Below, in pieces: positions 18,487 through 26,961 of a stretch of 64,000 bases of DNA. Origin of the DNA: an uncultured Algibacter sp. (lineage in GTDB: Bacteria > Bacteroidota > Bacteroidia > Flavobacteriales > Flavobacteriaceae); contig NZ_CANMAU010000004.1 of assembly GCF_947495925.1 (NCBI RefSeq), positions 1 to 64,000 on the forward strand, in the 5' to 3' direction. The notes beneath the pieces are model-generated. The model searched no databases. It was given only the letters and a program-made list of their open reading frames with translations, and was not told where the DNA came from. Within the stretch, counting starts at the first letter, position 1. Each line of letters starts with the position of its first letter. A program made the position numbers and the translations under genes.

Positions 18487-19542
18487 TTATAGTAAGAACC
18501 TCCAGTTTACCGACAACATAAAAGACTTTCTGTCTCCTATAACACCAGCTTCAGTTCTAAACATCCAATTTTTATTGTGTTGGTATTGCGCGCCAATAAT
18601 ACCATTCCATTTTTCTTTTACTTTTTTATCTAATCCATATCTTATAATGCTTTCTCCATCCGCTCTATCAATGGCATCTACAATAGGTCCTATTGTTTTG
18701 TCTGCAATAATTTTTTGGGGTGGAGTAGCAACATTATCATACCAGTCATTATATTGTTCAACAATTTCGTCGGCGCGTTCCCAAGTTTCTGGAGGAAGTG
18801 CATCCTTAAGCTTTAACTCACCTACTGTCTCATTACCTAGAGTGACACCCATAGTGCCTGCCCAGACACCAAAATTTCGATAGGGTTTTGTTTTGTGAAC
18901 AAAGTTGTGACCAACACGAAGTCCAAAGGTGTTTACTTGAACCGATTTTTCTAATAACTCTGGTTTGCTCCATGAAATGTTTCCATCAACAGCTACCCAT
19001 AAAGGTCCGACGCCTCCTGCAGCCGTAACACCAAACCCACTAGTGGTTAAATTTTGATCAACAACAGATTTTAACTCGACTGGAAAATTAAGATTAACTT
19101 CAGTGGTAGAGCTTCCTCGGCCAAATAAACCGTAAACATTTAAAAAGGGTAATACCCATACATCCGGCCTAACCATAAATGTGGTAGCTGTTGAATAGTT
19201 GTTTCCAAACTTAATAAAGTCAACTTCGGTAAGCGGTATATCCAAATTATCTGTTTTAATACCTAGTTGCATGTTGTCAATTATAAGCCCCTGTTTTACC
19301 CATAAATAGTTAGCCATCAAACCTGTTGGGTAAGGAATATCAAAACCACTTTTATAGGCTTTTTGACCCCATATTGGGAAAACGTTATCATATTTTACTT
19401 GTTTAAGGCTATCGGTATAGGCTTCATGCTTACTTCTTACTTTTGTTGTTGCGTATTGCGCGCTAACAGTTATTATGCTAAACGTAATAAATAGGCATGT
19501 AAGTAGAAGTTTATCAAGTGTTATTTTTCTTTTTGCTATCAT
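18487..19542 (-). CDS. Predicted outer-membrane protein, unknown function
   Basis: The 351-residue protein has a signal peptide (ending VSAQ). A beta-rich body contains GLFGRGSSTTEVNL, VTAAGGVGPLWVAVDGN and a final strand SFMLSVNWRFLL that fits barrel closure. A helical insert of about 60 residues (ETWERADEIVEQYNDWYDN) splits it near residue 260. I recognise no named family with certainty. It is 6 bp downstream of the PorT-like gene and 70 bp upstream of the SYLF gene. Confidence 0.65.
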   Translation of the reverse strand: MIAKRKITLDKLLLTCLFITFSIITVSAQYATTKVRSKHEAYTDSLKQVKYDNVFPIWGQKAYKSGFDIPYPTGLMANYLWVKQGLIIDNMQLGIKTDNLDIPLTEVDFIKFGNNYSTATTFMVRPDVWVLPFLNVYGLFGRGSSTTEVNLNFPVELKSVVDQNLTTSGFGVTAAGGVGPLWVAVDGNISWSKPELLEKSVQVNTFGLRVGHNFVHKTKPYRNFGVWAGTMGVTLGNETVGELKLKDALPPETWERADEIVEQYNDWYDNVATPPQKIIADKTIGPIVDAIDRADGESIIRYGLDKKVKEKWNGIIGAQYQHNKNWMFRTEAGVIGDRKSFMLSVNWRFLL

Positions 19543-19548
19543 TTTTTT

Positions 19549-20277
19549 TTAATTTTTTGACGGCGTTTGTTTTTTTTCTTTAGTTTTTTCAGCTCCAATA
19601 GGAATATTTACCTTCAAAAATAAACTATTGTGCTTAAAATCATTATGTCCTTTGTAAACATTGGCTAATCCTAAATAATATCTAATACCCACGGTCATTC
19701 CATTTTTAGGAAGAAGCTTGTAGCCAGCTCCAAATGCTACGCCGGCGTCAATTCTATTTAACTTATCGGTATTTGAAACTTTCTTTCGTATTTCTACACC
19801 AGAAACATCAGAATTAAATTCTACCCAAGCTTTGCGCATATAACCTATTTGGGGTCCCGCTTCAGCGTAAATTCTATTCTTAAAACTGTATTTAATCAAT
19901 GCCGGAATCAAAAAATATTCAGCATTCTGGCTATATCTTCCATCTTCTGGCTCAGGAGTTATTTCTAAAAAATTTAGGTCGTTCTCAGATAGATTGTTGT
20001 CTCCTAGTTTAGATTTTACTAATACGCCGGTATATAGATTCCATTGATTCTTTAAACGAATATCAAAATAGAAGCCTAAGTTAAATTTAGATAAAGGTTT
20101 ATTGCCCTCGATATTTGATATACTAGATAAATTCATACCGCCTTCTAAGCCAAATTCTAGGCCTTCAGAATTTAATTTGTCACCAAAAATAAGGGACAAA
20201 AGTACCTGCGACTGCATGCTCAGTGAAATCAATAAAAACCCTATTAAGAGGCAGGTTTTTAATGGAGAATTCTTCAT
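19549..20277 (-). CDS. PorT-like outer-membrane barrel protein
   Basis: The 242-residue product has a signal peptide (LLISLSMQSQ). An eight-strand-type barrel starts with FGLEGGMNLSSIS and ends near LFLKVNIPIGA, followed by a short basic tail. It looks like the small outer membrane beta-barrel (PorT/OMP_b-brl_2) family of Bacteroidetes. It begins 9 bp after the protease gene. No function can be assigned. Confidence 0.7.
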   Translation of the reverse strand: MKNSPLKTCLLIGFLLISLSMQSQVLLSLIFGDKLNSEGLEFGLEGGMNLSSISNIEGNKPLSKFNLGFYFDIRLKNQWNLYTGVLVKSKLGDNNLSENDLNFLEITPEPEDGRYSQNAEYFLIPALIKYSFKNRIYAEAGPQIGYMRKAWVEFNSDVSGVEIRKKVSNTDKLNRIDAGVAFGAGYKLLPKNGMTVGIRYYLGLANVYKGHNDFKHNSLFLKVNIPIGAEKTKEKKQTPSKN

Positions 20278-20286
20278 GTGTTCTTG

Positions 20287-21309
20287 TTATTTAGATTGTA
20301 GTGTTATCACTTTTCCTTCTCTCAAGATAGTGATTTCAAACTTAGTGTCTTTATCAATACTATTGGCGAATTTAGCTAATTTGACTAAAGTTTCATCAAC
20401 CGTGTTATATTCTATGCCGTTAAAAGCGAGGATGATGTCTCCGCCTAAAATAAGTTTTTGCTTTCCTATAGAGACTTCGGTATCTCCTTCTCTAACACCC
20501 ATATTGCCTAAAATAGATGAAACAACAACGCGCTGAACTAAAAGTCCGTTTGGCTGAGGTAAATTAAATATTTTAGCTTCTTTACCGCTTAATGAGTATA
20601 AATCGGCCCCAAACCAAGGCATTTTATTATCAAGTAATAATTTGGCTGCTAAATTTGAGCTGGAAGCAAACCCAATACCATCGGACCCTCCAGACTTGCT
20701 AGTTATATGACTTACAATACCAACTACTTCACCATTAAGATTAAACATGGGTCCCCCAGAATTTCCTTGATTAATAGCGGCATCGGTTTGAATAAAATCG
20801 GTATTTGTAAATGGGTTTTTCCCCAGTGTTTGCCGTCTAAATCCACTAACATAACCAGATGACATGGAAAAGCCAACACCTAGAGGAACACCAACAACAA
20901 ATACTTGCTGTCCAATTTTCATTTTATTAGAATCTCCTAAACTAACTAAAGTGGCGTTGTTTTTTTCTCTTGTTAAACCAATTAAGGCTATGTCTGGTGT
21001 TTGGTATGATGAAATAACTTTTGCAGGAATCACTTCGCCATCAGCAAATTGAACCATTAAACTCTTAGGAGCTTTAACCACGTGGGCGGCCGTTACTATT
21101 AATCGGTTAGTAACCATGAAACCAGAGCCTAAACCTCCACTAGTTACTGTTTGAGAATTACTAGAACTTTCTGTAATTACTGTGTTTTCTTCTGTGAATA
21201 TGGCAACCACAGCGGGACTTACTTTTTCATAAATTTTGGAAATATCTTGTGCGGATAAAGATGTTACGAATAAGAGTAAAGTGATAAAGGAAATAGTTAT
21301 TTTGTTCAT
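20287..21309 (-). CDS. DegP-like (S1C) serine protease with PDZ domain
   Basis: From ATG 21309 the product is 340 residues with a signal peptide (cleavage near LSAQD). The catalytic triad is visible as H76 (TAAHVV), D106 (PDIALI) and S184 (QGNSGGP). A single PDZ domain fills the C-terminal ~100 residues. An in-frame start at 21363 would add 18 residues, but it lies upstream of the likely promoter, so I reject it. It should be a periplasmic quality-control protease and is first in the eight-gene cluster. Confidence 0.9.
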   Translation of the reverse strand: MNKITISFITLLLFVTSLSAQDISKIYEKVSPAVVAIFTEENTVITESSSNSQTVTSGGLGSGFMVTNRLIVTAAHVVKAPKSLMVQFADGEVIPAKVISSYQTPDIALIGLTREKNNATLVSLGDSNKMKIGQQVFVVGVPLGVGFSMSSGYVSGFRRQTLGKNPFTNTDFIQTDAAINQGNSGGPMFNLNGEVVGIVSHITSKSGGSDGIGFASSSNLAAKLLLDNKMPWFGADLYSLSGKEAKIFNLPQPNGLLVQRVVVSSILGNMGVREGDTEVSIGKQKLILGGDIILAFNGIEYNTVDETLVKLAKFANSIDKDTKFEITILREGKVITLQSK

Positions 21310-21329
21310 TTTAAAGTGTATTAATAAAT

Positions 21330-21363
21330 CAAAGTTAGTATTTACTTTTTTTTTATCCTGCAA
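21330..21363 (-). promoter_or_regulatory. Promoter of the envelope cluster
   Basis: On the minus strand a TAACTTTG (-7, matching TAnnTTTG; 21330-21337) is preceded by TTG (-33; 21361-21363) at a 23-bp spacing. Transcription would start about 10-15 bases upstream of the ATG at 21309. Confidence 0.6.
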
Positions 21364-21395
21364 GTTAGTTATAAATCATTAAGAAAAGACTTGAC

Positions 21396-22469
21396 TCACT
21401 TTGATACTTTTTTTGAAGAAGCCCGAACTACCAATTCTGCATCCAAAATAATCTTGTTTAATAATTGCTTAACAGAAGATTGTTTGGCGTGATCTAAAAA
21501 TGTTTTAGCAGCCAGCTTACCAATTTCCGCACTATGTTGATTTATACTAGAAATAGAAGGTGTAACCATAGAAGTAAAAGGTTCGTCTCCAAAACCAACC
21601 AATGCAATGTCATCCGGAACATTAATATTTTGTTCATTTAATATTTGAAGCGCGCCTAGAGCAGCATAATCTCCTGCAACATATACGGCATCTGGTCTGT
21701 GATTTAACTTTAGTAATTGCTGCATTTTGGCTCTACCATCTTTAATGGTAAGGTTACTTTCTACTAGAAGTTCATCATCTAAAGGTAAGCTGTGTTTTTT
21801 TATAGCATCAACGTATCCCCGAATTCTGTTGTTAAAAATACGCGTGCGCTTATATCCTCCAATATGAGCAATACGTTTGCACCCTTGCTTTATAAGGTGT
21901 TCAACAATCATATGGCTGCTTTCATAGTCATTAATACCTATATAATCAACATTTAAATCATTTTCTCCACGGTCAAAAAGAATTAAAGGAATTCCTTTAG
22001 ATTTAACTTTTTCGTAATATTTTAAATCAATAGTCTCATTGGCCATAGAAGCTATAATGCCATCAACTTGAGTAAATAATAAGGTGTCAATACTATCGCA
22101 TTCCTTTTTGTAAGATTCGTTTGATTGAGTTATTATTATGTTGTAACCTTCTTTGTTCAGAACTTCTTCCATATTTTCAATGACAGAAGAAAAAAAGTTA
22201 CTATTTGTTCTCGGTACAATAACTCCAACTAAGTTACTTTTTCCACTTCTTAAAGCACTAGCTAGATGATTTGGCTGGTAGTTTAGATTTTTGGCAACCT
22301 GCCTAACCGCTTTTTTCGTCTTAGCACTTATTCTAGAGTCATCATGTAATGCTTTAGAAACTGCGGCAGCAGAGATGTTTAAGACGTTGGCAATATCTTT
22401 TATTGTAGTTTTCTTTTTGATATTCGAATTTTTTATATCTTTGCTTGAACGTTTAAGCAAATATAGCAC
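21396..22469 (-). CDS. LacI-family transcriptional regulator, likely KDG regulator
   Basis: The N-terminal helix-turn-helix reads TIKDIANVLNISAAAVSKAL, followed by the hinge NHLASALRSGKSNLVGV and a periplasmic-binding-protein-like effector domain. The 357-residue frame starts with GTG at 22469; TTG at 22460 is the only other option. Either start gives an unusual basic extension of about 17-20 residues before the HTH, encoded by a palindromic operator. It is divergent from kdgK and probably controls it. The effector may be KDG or a phosphorylated form (inference). Confidence 0.85.
   Translation of the reverse strand: MLYLLKRSSKDIKNSNIKKKTTIKDIANVLNISAAAVSKALHDDSRISAKTKKAVRQVAKNLNYQPNHLASALRSGKSNLVGVIVPRTNSNFFSSVIENMEEVLNKEGYNIIITQSNESYKKECDSIDTLLFTQVDGIIASMANETIDLKYYEKVKSKGIPLILFDRGENDLNVDYIGINDYESSHMIVEHLIKQGCKRIAHIGGYKRTRIFNNRIRGYVDAIKKHSLPLDDELLVESNLTIKDGRAKMQQLLKLNHRPDAVYVAGDYAALGALQILNEQNINVPDDIALVGFGDEPFTSMVTPSISSINQHSAEIGKLAAKTFLDHAKQSSVKQLLNKIILDAELVVRASSKKVSK
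22441..22460. promoter_or_regulatory. LacI-type operator 1
   Basis: A 20-bp near-perfect palindrome, ttgcttgaacgtttaagcaa, has one mismatched pair and a central AACGTT core. It overlaps the first codons of the regulator gene and lies downstream of its probable promoter, so it suggests autoregulation. Confidence 0.75.
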
Positions 22470-22491
22470 GTTAGTTTTTTATAAACAAAAT

Positions 22492-22499
22492 CAAAAGTA
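22492..22499 (-). promoter_or_regulatory. -7 promoter element of the lacI-type gene
   Basis: On the minus strand the element reads TACTTTTG, matching TAnnTTTG. No clear -33 box is seen at the usual spacing. Confidence 0.4.
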
Positions 22500-22530
22500 T
22501 AATCTTAGGTTTTGTTTTTTTTAGCTTAAC

Positions 22531-22548
22531 TGCTTAAACGTTTAATCA
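22531..22548. promoter_or_regulatory. LacI-type operator 2, upstream of kdgK
   Basis: An 18-bp palindrome, tgcttaaacgtttaatca, with the same AAACGTTT core as operator 1. Its centre is 89 bp from that of operator 1 and it ends 34 bases before the kdgK start. Confidence 0.75.
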
Positions 22549-22582
22549 ACTCTTAAAATTAACTAAAATAAGAATTAAAAAA

Positions 22583-23629
22583 ATGGGTAAAGTAGTAACG
22601 TTTGGAGAAATCATGTTAAGATTAGCTCCTCAAGGATTTTTAAGGTTTTCGCAAGCAAATAGTTTTGATGCTATTTATGGTGGAGGAGAATCAAATGTAG
22701 CGGTTTCATTAGCAAACTATGGTGTGGATGTTGATTTTGTAACACGTTTGCCAAAAAATGATATTGGAGCATGTGCGATGATGGAGATGCGTAAAAGAGG
22801 CGTTGGTGTTGATAAAATTGTTTACGGTGGAGACCGTTTAGGGATCTACTTTTTAGAGACTGGAGCCGTTTCTAGAGGCTCAAAAGTTGTTTATGATAGA
22901 GCACATTCAGCAATGTCTGAAATTGAATCTGGAATGATAGATTGGGATGCTGTTTTTGACGGATGTGAGTGGTTTCACTGGACAGGTATTACTCCTGCTA
23001 TTTCTCAAGGTGCTGCCGATGTATGTTTAGAAGCTGTAAAAGCGGCTAGCGAAAAGGGTATAACAATTTCTACAGATTTAAATTACCGTGCTAAGCTATG
23101 GAATTTCTGTGATGCGGCTCATAGAGAAGCAATCATGACCGAATTAACATCTTATTGCGATGTTGTTTTAGGAAATGAAGAAGATGCTGAAATGCACTTT
23201 GGTATTAAGCCAGAAGGGATTTCGGTTCAAACTCAAGGACACGATGTTAAAGCTGAAGCATTCTTATCTGTTTGTCAACAAATGATGGAAAAATTCCCAA
23301 GAGCTAAAAAAGTAATTACGACGTTAAGAGGTTCTATCTCTGCATCTCACAATACTTGGGCTGGTGTATTATATGACGGGAAGAAAATGTATGAAACACG
23401 TCAATACCAAATTACAGATATCGTTGATAGAGTAGGTGGTGGTGATTCTTTCATGGGAGGATTAATCTACGGATTATTAAAATACCCTGAAGATGATCAA
23501 AATGCACTTGATTTTGCAGTGGCTGCATCTTGTTTAAAGCACACAATTAAAGGTGATGCGAACTTAGTAACAGTTTCTGAGGTAGAAAAACTAATGGGAG
23601 GTGACGCGTCTGGACGTGTTGCTAGATAA
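22583..23629 (+). CDS. kdgK: 2-keto-3-deoxygluconate kinase (PfkB family)
   Basis: The 348-residue protein is a PfkB-family sugar kinase with the N-terminal GGGESNVAVSLAN motif and the C-terminal signature DRVGGGDSFMGGLIYGLL, whose Asp is the catalytic base. The next gene is a KDPG aldolase and the divergent one a LacI-type regulator, which points to KDG as substrate. It would phosphorylate KDG from alginate or pectin-type uronates to KDPG. No polysaccharide lyase is present in the window. Confidence 0.88.
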   Translation: MGKVVTFGEIMLRLAPQGFLRFSQANSFDAIYGGGESNVAVSLANYGVDVDFVTRLPKNDIGACAMMEMRKRGVGVDKIVYGGDRLGIYFLETGAVSRGSKVVYDRAHSAMSEIESGMIDWDAVFDGCEWFHWTGITPAISQGAADVCLEAVKAASEKGITISTDLNYRAKLWNFCDAAHREAIMTELTSYCDVVLGNEEDAEMHFGIKPEGISVQTQGHDVKAEAFLSVCQQMMEKFPRAKKVITTLRGSISASHNTWAGVLYDGKKMYETRQYQITDIVDRVGGGDSFMGGLIYGLLKYPEDDQNALDFAVAASCLKHTIKGDANLVTVSEVEKLMGGDASGRVAR

Positions 23630-23635
23630 TATAAG

Positions 23636-23708
23636 TGTTTAATTGTTGATCTGTTGAATCGCTGATGATTTAACAGTTCAACAACTTACACAAATCAACA
23701 ATTAAACA
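23636..23708. repeat. Nested inverted repeat between kdgK and kdgA
   Basis: A 15-bp perfect outer stem (23636-23650 with 23694-23708) encloses an inner 10-bp stem (23651-23660 with 23667-23676, one G-T wobble) with a 6-nt loop. It fills nearly the whole 90-bp gap between the two genes, with no T tract, so it is not an ordinary terminator. It may be an intergenic repeat element or an mRNA-stability hairpin. Confidence 0.7.
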
Positions 23709-23719
23709 TTTTTAATAAA

Positions 23720-24388
23720 ATGGCACAATTTTCAAGATTAGAAGTAGCACAAGCTATGAAAGACACAGGAATGATTCCTTTGTTTTTTAACAATGATATA
23801 GAATTAAGTAAAAAAGTATTGAAAGCTTGCTACGATGGTGGAGCACGCTTAATGGAGTTTACAGCCCGTGGTGATTTTGCTCACGAAGTTTTTGGAGAAC
23901 TAACTAAATATGCTATTGCTGAATTACCAGGAATGATTATGGGGGTAGGCTCTGTAACTGATGGTGCTGCAGCTTCATTATATATGGCTTTAGGAGCAAA
24001 TTTTGTTGTTACTCCCGTGCTTAGAGAAGATATTGCAATAGCTTGTAACCGTAAAAAAGTATTATGGTCTCCTGGATGTGGAACCTTAACTGAAATCACT
24101 AGAGCTGAAGAACTCGGGTGCGAAATAGTAAAATTATTCCCTGGAGATATTTACGGGCCCCAGTTTGTAAAAGGAATTAAAGGGCCACAACCTTGGACAA
24201 GTATTATGCCTACAGGAGGAGTTTCTCCTACTGAAGAGAATCTAAAAGGATGGTTTGATGCTGGTGTAACTTGTGTTGGTATGGGATCTAAATTAATTTC
24301 GAAAGAGATTATTGCCAATAAAGATTATGCAAAGTTAGAGGCAGATGTAAAAGCGGCTCTAGCTATTGTTAAAGCAGTTAGAAAATAG
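23720..24388 (+). CDS. kdgA: 2-dehydro-3-deoxyphosphogluconate (KDPG) aldolase
   Basis: The 222-residue protein matches class I KDPG/KHG aldolases: E46 in LMEFTARGD, the Schiff-base lysine K138 in EIVKLFPGD, and the phosphate loop MPTGGVSPT. It would split KDPG to pyruvate and glyceraldehyde-3-phosphate, the step after kdgK. It follows kdgK across a 90-bp gap holding a long inverted repeat and is closed by a terminator. Confidence 0.9.
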   Translation: MAQFSRLEVAQAMKDTGMIPLFFNNDIELSKKVLKACYDGGARLMEFTARGDFAHEVFGELTKYAIAELPGMIMGVGSVTDGAAASLYMALGANFVVTPVLREDIAIACNRKKVLWSPGCGTLTEITRAEELGCEIVKLFPGDIYGPQFVKGIKGPQPWTSIMPTGGVSPTEENLKGWFDAGVTCVGMGSKLISKEIIANKDYAKLEADVKAALAIVKAVRK

Positions 24389-24412
24389 TTAAACAAATTT
24401 TTTTATACAATT

Positions 24413-24442
24413 AAGAGTTGCATTTATGTGACTCTTTTTTTT
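24413..24442 (+). terminator. Rho-independent terminator after kdgA
   Basis: A stem of 6 perfect pairs (24413-24418 with 24431-24436), extendable to 10 with two wobbles, is followed by a run of eight T. It ends the kdgK-kdgA transcript. Confidence 0.75.
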
Positions 24443-24536
24443 GTTTTATATTTCAATAATGATGTTATAAATAAGCTGTTTTTCAATTGTTTGGAGTCCT
24501 ATTATTTTTTTCTTTTTTTACTCACTATAAATTTGT

Positions 24537-24544
24537 TACTTTTG
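24537..24544 (+). promoter_or_regulatory. -7 promoter element of the FKBP gene
   Basis: TACTTTTG matches TAnnTTTG and lies 25 bases before the ATG at 24569. It supports that start over one 141 bases upstream. Confidence 0.45.
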
Positions 24545-24568
24545 GCGACGTATAAAAAATATGTAATA

Positions 24569-25270
24569 ATGAGAATAATGAAATTTTTAAGTCTAGTAAC
24601 AATGGTTTTACTAGTGGTATCGTGTAATAAAAATGGTGTAGCAAAAAAAGAATTGAAAACGGAATTAGATTCTGTAAGTTATGCTATAGGAATGGATGTT
24701 GCCAGAAATGTGAAAACTAGTTTTGATGAATTTGATCATGATTTATTTATTCAAGGTTTTACAAACGTTTCTGACTCTTCTGATATTCTTTTAGAACAAG
24801 CTGATGCACAAAAAGTGGTTCAAGCTTATTTTCAAAATAAGCAAAAAGAAGCTGCTGCTGAGCGTCAAGCACAAGGTGAAAAGAATAAAGCAGAAGGAAT
24901 TGCATTTTTAGAAGAAAATAAAACTAAAGATGGTGTTCAAACTACAGAAAGTGGTTTACAATACATTGTTTTAAAAGAAGGATCTGGAGATAAACCATCA
25001 ACTGATTCTAGAGTAAAAGTACACTATCACGGAACGTTACTTGACGGAACTGTTTTTGATAGTTCTGTTGATAGAGGTGAGCCAGCTGAATTTGGAGTAA
25101 CTCAAGTTATAAAAGGATGGACTGAAGGATTGCAATTAATGTCTCCAGGGGCTAAATATAAATTTTTCATTCCTCAAGAATTGGCTTACGGAGCTAACCC
25201 AAGACCAGGAGGAGCGATTCAACCTTATGCTGCTTTAATCTTTGATGTAGAGTTAATAGAGATAAATTAA
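24569..25270 (+). CDS. FKBP-type peptidyl-prolyl isomerase, lipoprotein
   Basis: From ATG 24569 the product is 233 residues: a lipobox (VLLVVSCNKN), an FkpA-type helical dimerisation domain, and a C-terminal FKBP domain (VKVHYHGTLLDGTVFDSS, GWTEGLQLM, IPQELAYG). It should fold proteins in the periplasm. The frame is open for 47 more codons upstream, but that stretch is not signal-like and contains the promoter element, so it is excluded. Confidence 0.9.
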   Translation: MRIMKFLSLVTMVLLVVSCNKNGVAKKELKTELDSVSYAIGMDVARNVKTSFDEFDHDLFIQGFTNVSDSSDILLEQADAQKVVQAYFQNKQKEAAAERQAQGEKNKAEGIAFLEENKTKDGVQTTESGLQYIVLKEGSGDKPSTDSRVKVHYHGTLLDGTVFDSSVDRGEPAEFGVTQVIKGWTEGLQLMSPGAKYKFFIPQELAYGANPRPGGAIQPYAALIFDVELIEIN

Positions 25271-25295
25271 TGGCATATAGCATTAGAAATATACT

Positions 25296-25324
25296 AAGCA
25301 GGAAGTTTTCTTCCTGCTTTTTTT
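25296..25324 (+). terminator. Rho-independent terminator after the FKBP gene
   Basis: A 9-bp perfect stem, aagcaggaa with ttcctgctt (25296-25304 and 25311-25319), is followed by a T run. Confidence 0.85.
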
Positions 25325-25336
25325 GTTTCCATTATT

Positions 25337-25370
25337 TTGAGATAGAATAAACAATCAAATTGTAACTTTG
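25337..25370 (+). promoter_or_regulatory. Promoter of era
   Basis: TTG (25337-25339) and TAACTTTG (25363-25370) are 23 bp apart, matching the -33/-7 pattern of Bacteroidetes housekeeping promoters. The start codon is 26 bases downstream. Confidence 0.6.
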
Positions 25371-25395
25371 CAATTCAGAATTAATAGAAAAGTAA

Positions 25396-26277
25396 ATGAG
25401 TCATAAAGCAGGTTTTGTAAATATAATTGGAAATCCAAATGTTGGAAAATCCACCTTAATGAATGCTTTTATAGGTGAAAAATTATCTATAATAACTTCA
25501 AAAGCGCAAACTACTCGGCACAGGATTTTGGGTATAGTTAATGGAGACGATTTTCAAGTTGTTTTAAGTGATACACCAGGAATTATAAAACCAGCATACG
25601 AACTTCAAGAGTCTATGATGGGGTTTGTAAAATCGGCCTTTGAAGATGCAGATGTGCTTATTTATATGGTAGAAATTGGAGAACAAGCATTGAAAGATGA
25701 GGCCTTCTTTAAAAAGATTACAAGTTCTAAAATCCCTGTTCTATTACTATTAAATAAAATAGATAATTCTGATCAAGGACAATTAGAAACTCAAGTACAG
25801 TTTTGGGCGTCAAAAGTTTCTAATGCAGAGATTTTCCCAGTATCAGCGCTTGAAGGCTTTAATGTTAAAGAAGTTTTTAACCGTATTATAGAATTGCTTC
25901 CCGATTCACCACCATTTTACCCTAAAGACCAGTTAACAGATAAACCCGAACGCTTTTTTATTAATGAAACGATAAGGGAAAAAATTTTAATGCATTATAA
26001 AAAAGAAATCCCGTATGCTGTAGAAGTTGATACAGAGGAATTTCTTGAAGAAGATAATATTATTAGAGTACGATCAGTAATAATGGTAGAACGTGAAACC
26101 CAAAAAGGAATCATTATTGGGCATAAAGGCAGTGCTTTAAAACGCGTTGGTGTTGAAGCTAGAAAAGATTTAGAAACTTTTTTTGGAAAACAAATTCATA
26201 TAGAATTGTATGTTAAAGTTAATAAAAACTGGCGCAGTAATCAAAACCAACTAAAACGTTTTGGTTATAATAATTAA
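25396..26277 (+). CDS. era: GTPase Era
   Basis: The 293-residue protein has G1 GNPNVGKST, G3 DTPG, G4 NKID and a C-terminal KH domain with GIIIGHKGSALKRVG. It binds the 3' end of 16S rRNA and assists 30S ribosome assembly. Length is usual for the family. Confidence 0.97.
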   Translation: MSHKAGFVNIIGNPNVGKSTLMNAFIGEKLSIITSKAQTTRHRILGIVNGDDFQVVLSDTPGIIKPAYELQESMMGFVKSAFEDADVLIYMVEIGEQALKDEAFFKKITSSKIPVLLLLNKIDNSDQGQLETQVQFWASKVSNAEIFPVSALEGFNVKEVFNRIIELLPDSPPFYPKDQLTDKPERFFINETIREKILMHYKKEIPYAVEVDTEEFLEEDNIIRVRSVIMVERETQKGIIIGHKGSALKRVGVEARKDLETFFGKQIHIELYVKVNKNWRSNQNQLKRFGYNN

Positions 26278-26290
26278 GGTGTGCTAAGAA

Positions 26291-26797
26291 TTAGGGCAGG
26301 TTTTTTTCATATAATATTTTGTTCATAAAACCATTAAGTGCATGCATTTCTTGTTTGCTTGATGCTTTTCCAATACTTCCTGCAAAGTATAATGCTAACC
26401 AGATTACAATCATAAGCACCATCAAACTTACCTGCAGTGCTACATTTTTATCTAGTGTCCATTCACTATATCCCCATACTCCTAAAACAACAAAGGCAGT
26501 ACCTACTAAAAAATGAAAAAATATAAACATCGTCCATACTGTGGGATTTGGCCCGAATAGACCATGAACTATACTATTGTTGTCATCTACCTTATTAACT
26601 TCAAGATGTAACTGAGGAGACCAAAATGTTTGTTTTTCTCTAGGAAATTTGATGAATACATGGTCGTCAACCTGAGTTATAATAAACTCTGATTGAGTAG
26701 TTTTTGCATTTTTAAAATCACTTAAAACAGCTTGATTATAACGTTCTATTTTAATTTTAAAACGCGGACGTAAAACAATATCATTAGATAATGCCAT
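26291..26797 (-). CDS. Small membrane protein of unknown function
   Basis: The 168-residue protein has about 75 soluble N-terminal residues, two transmembrane helices (about residues 90-110 and 118-140), and a short C-terminal region (QEMHALNGFMNKIL). No named domain is recognised. It lies convergent to era and divergent to der, two ribosome-assembly GTPases, but nothing links it to them functionally. Confidence 0.65.
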   Translation of the reverse strand: MALSNDIVLRPRFKIKIERYNQAVLSDFKNAKTTQSEFIITQVDDHVFIKFPREKQTFWSPQLHLEVNKVDDNNSIVHGLFGPNPTVWTMFIFFHFLVGTAFVVLGVWGYSEWTLDKNVALQVSLMVLMIVIWLALYFAGSIGKASSKQEMHALNGFMNKILYEKNLP

Positions 26798-26892
26798 GAG
26801 GTTTGGTTTAGGTTATTAAAATACTATTTTTTTTAATAGGGATAAATTTTATTCTTTATTCTATAAAAAGATGAGGCATTCAGTATATTTTC

Positions 26893-26900
26893 TATTTTTG
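26893..26900 (+). promoter_or_regulatory. -7 promoter element of der
   Basis: TATTTTTG fits TAnnTTTG and lies 61 bases before the der start codon; no clear -33 box is seen. Confidence 0.4.
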
Positions 26901-26961
26901 CAAAAGTTTTCAGGTAGCGTTAAATGAAACGTTTTTAGCCTGTTACAATTAAAAATATAAT

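Noticed and set aside
20287-21363. Longer start for the DegP-like protease
   Set aside because: It would place 18 residues before the signal peptide and upstream of the likely promoter.
24428-24568. Longer start for the FKBP protein
   Set aside because: The stretch holds the promoter element and does not look like a protein leader.
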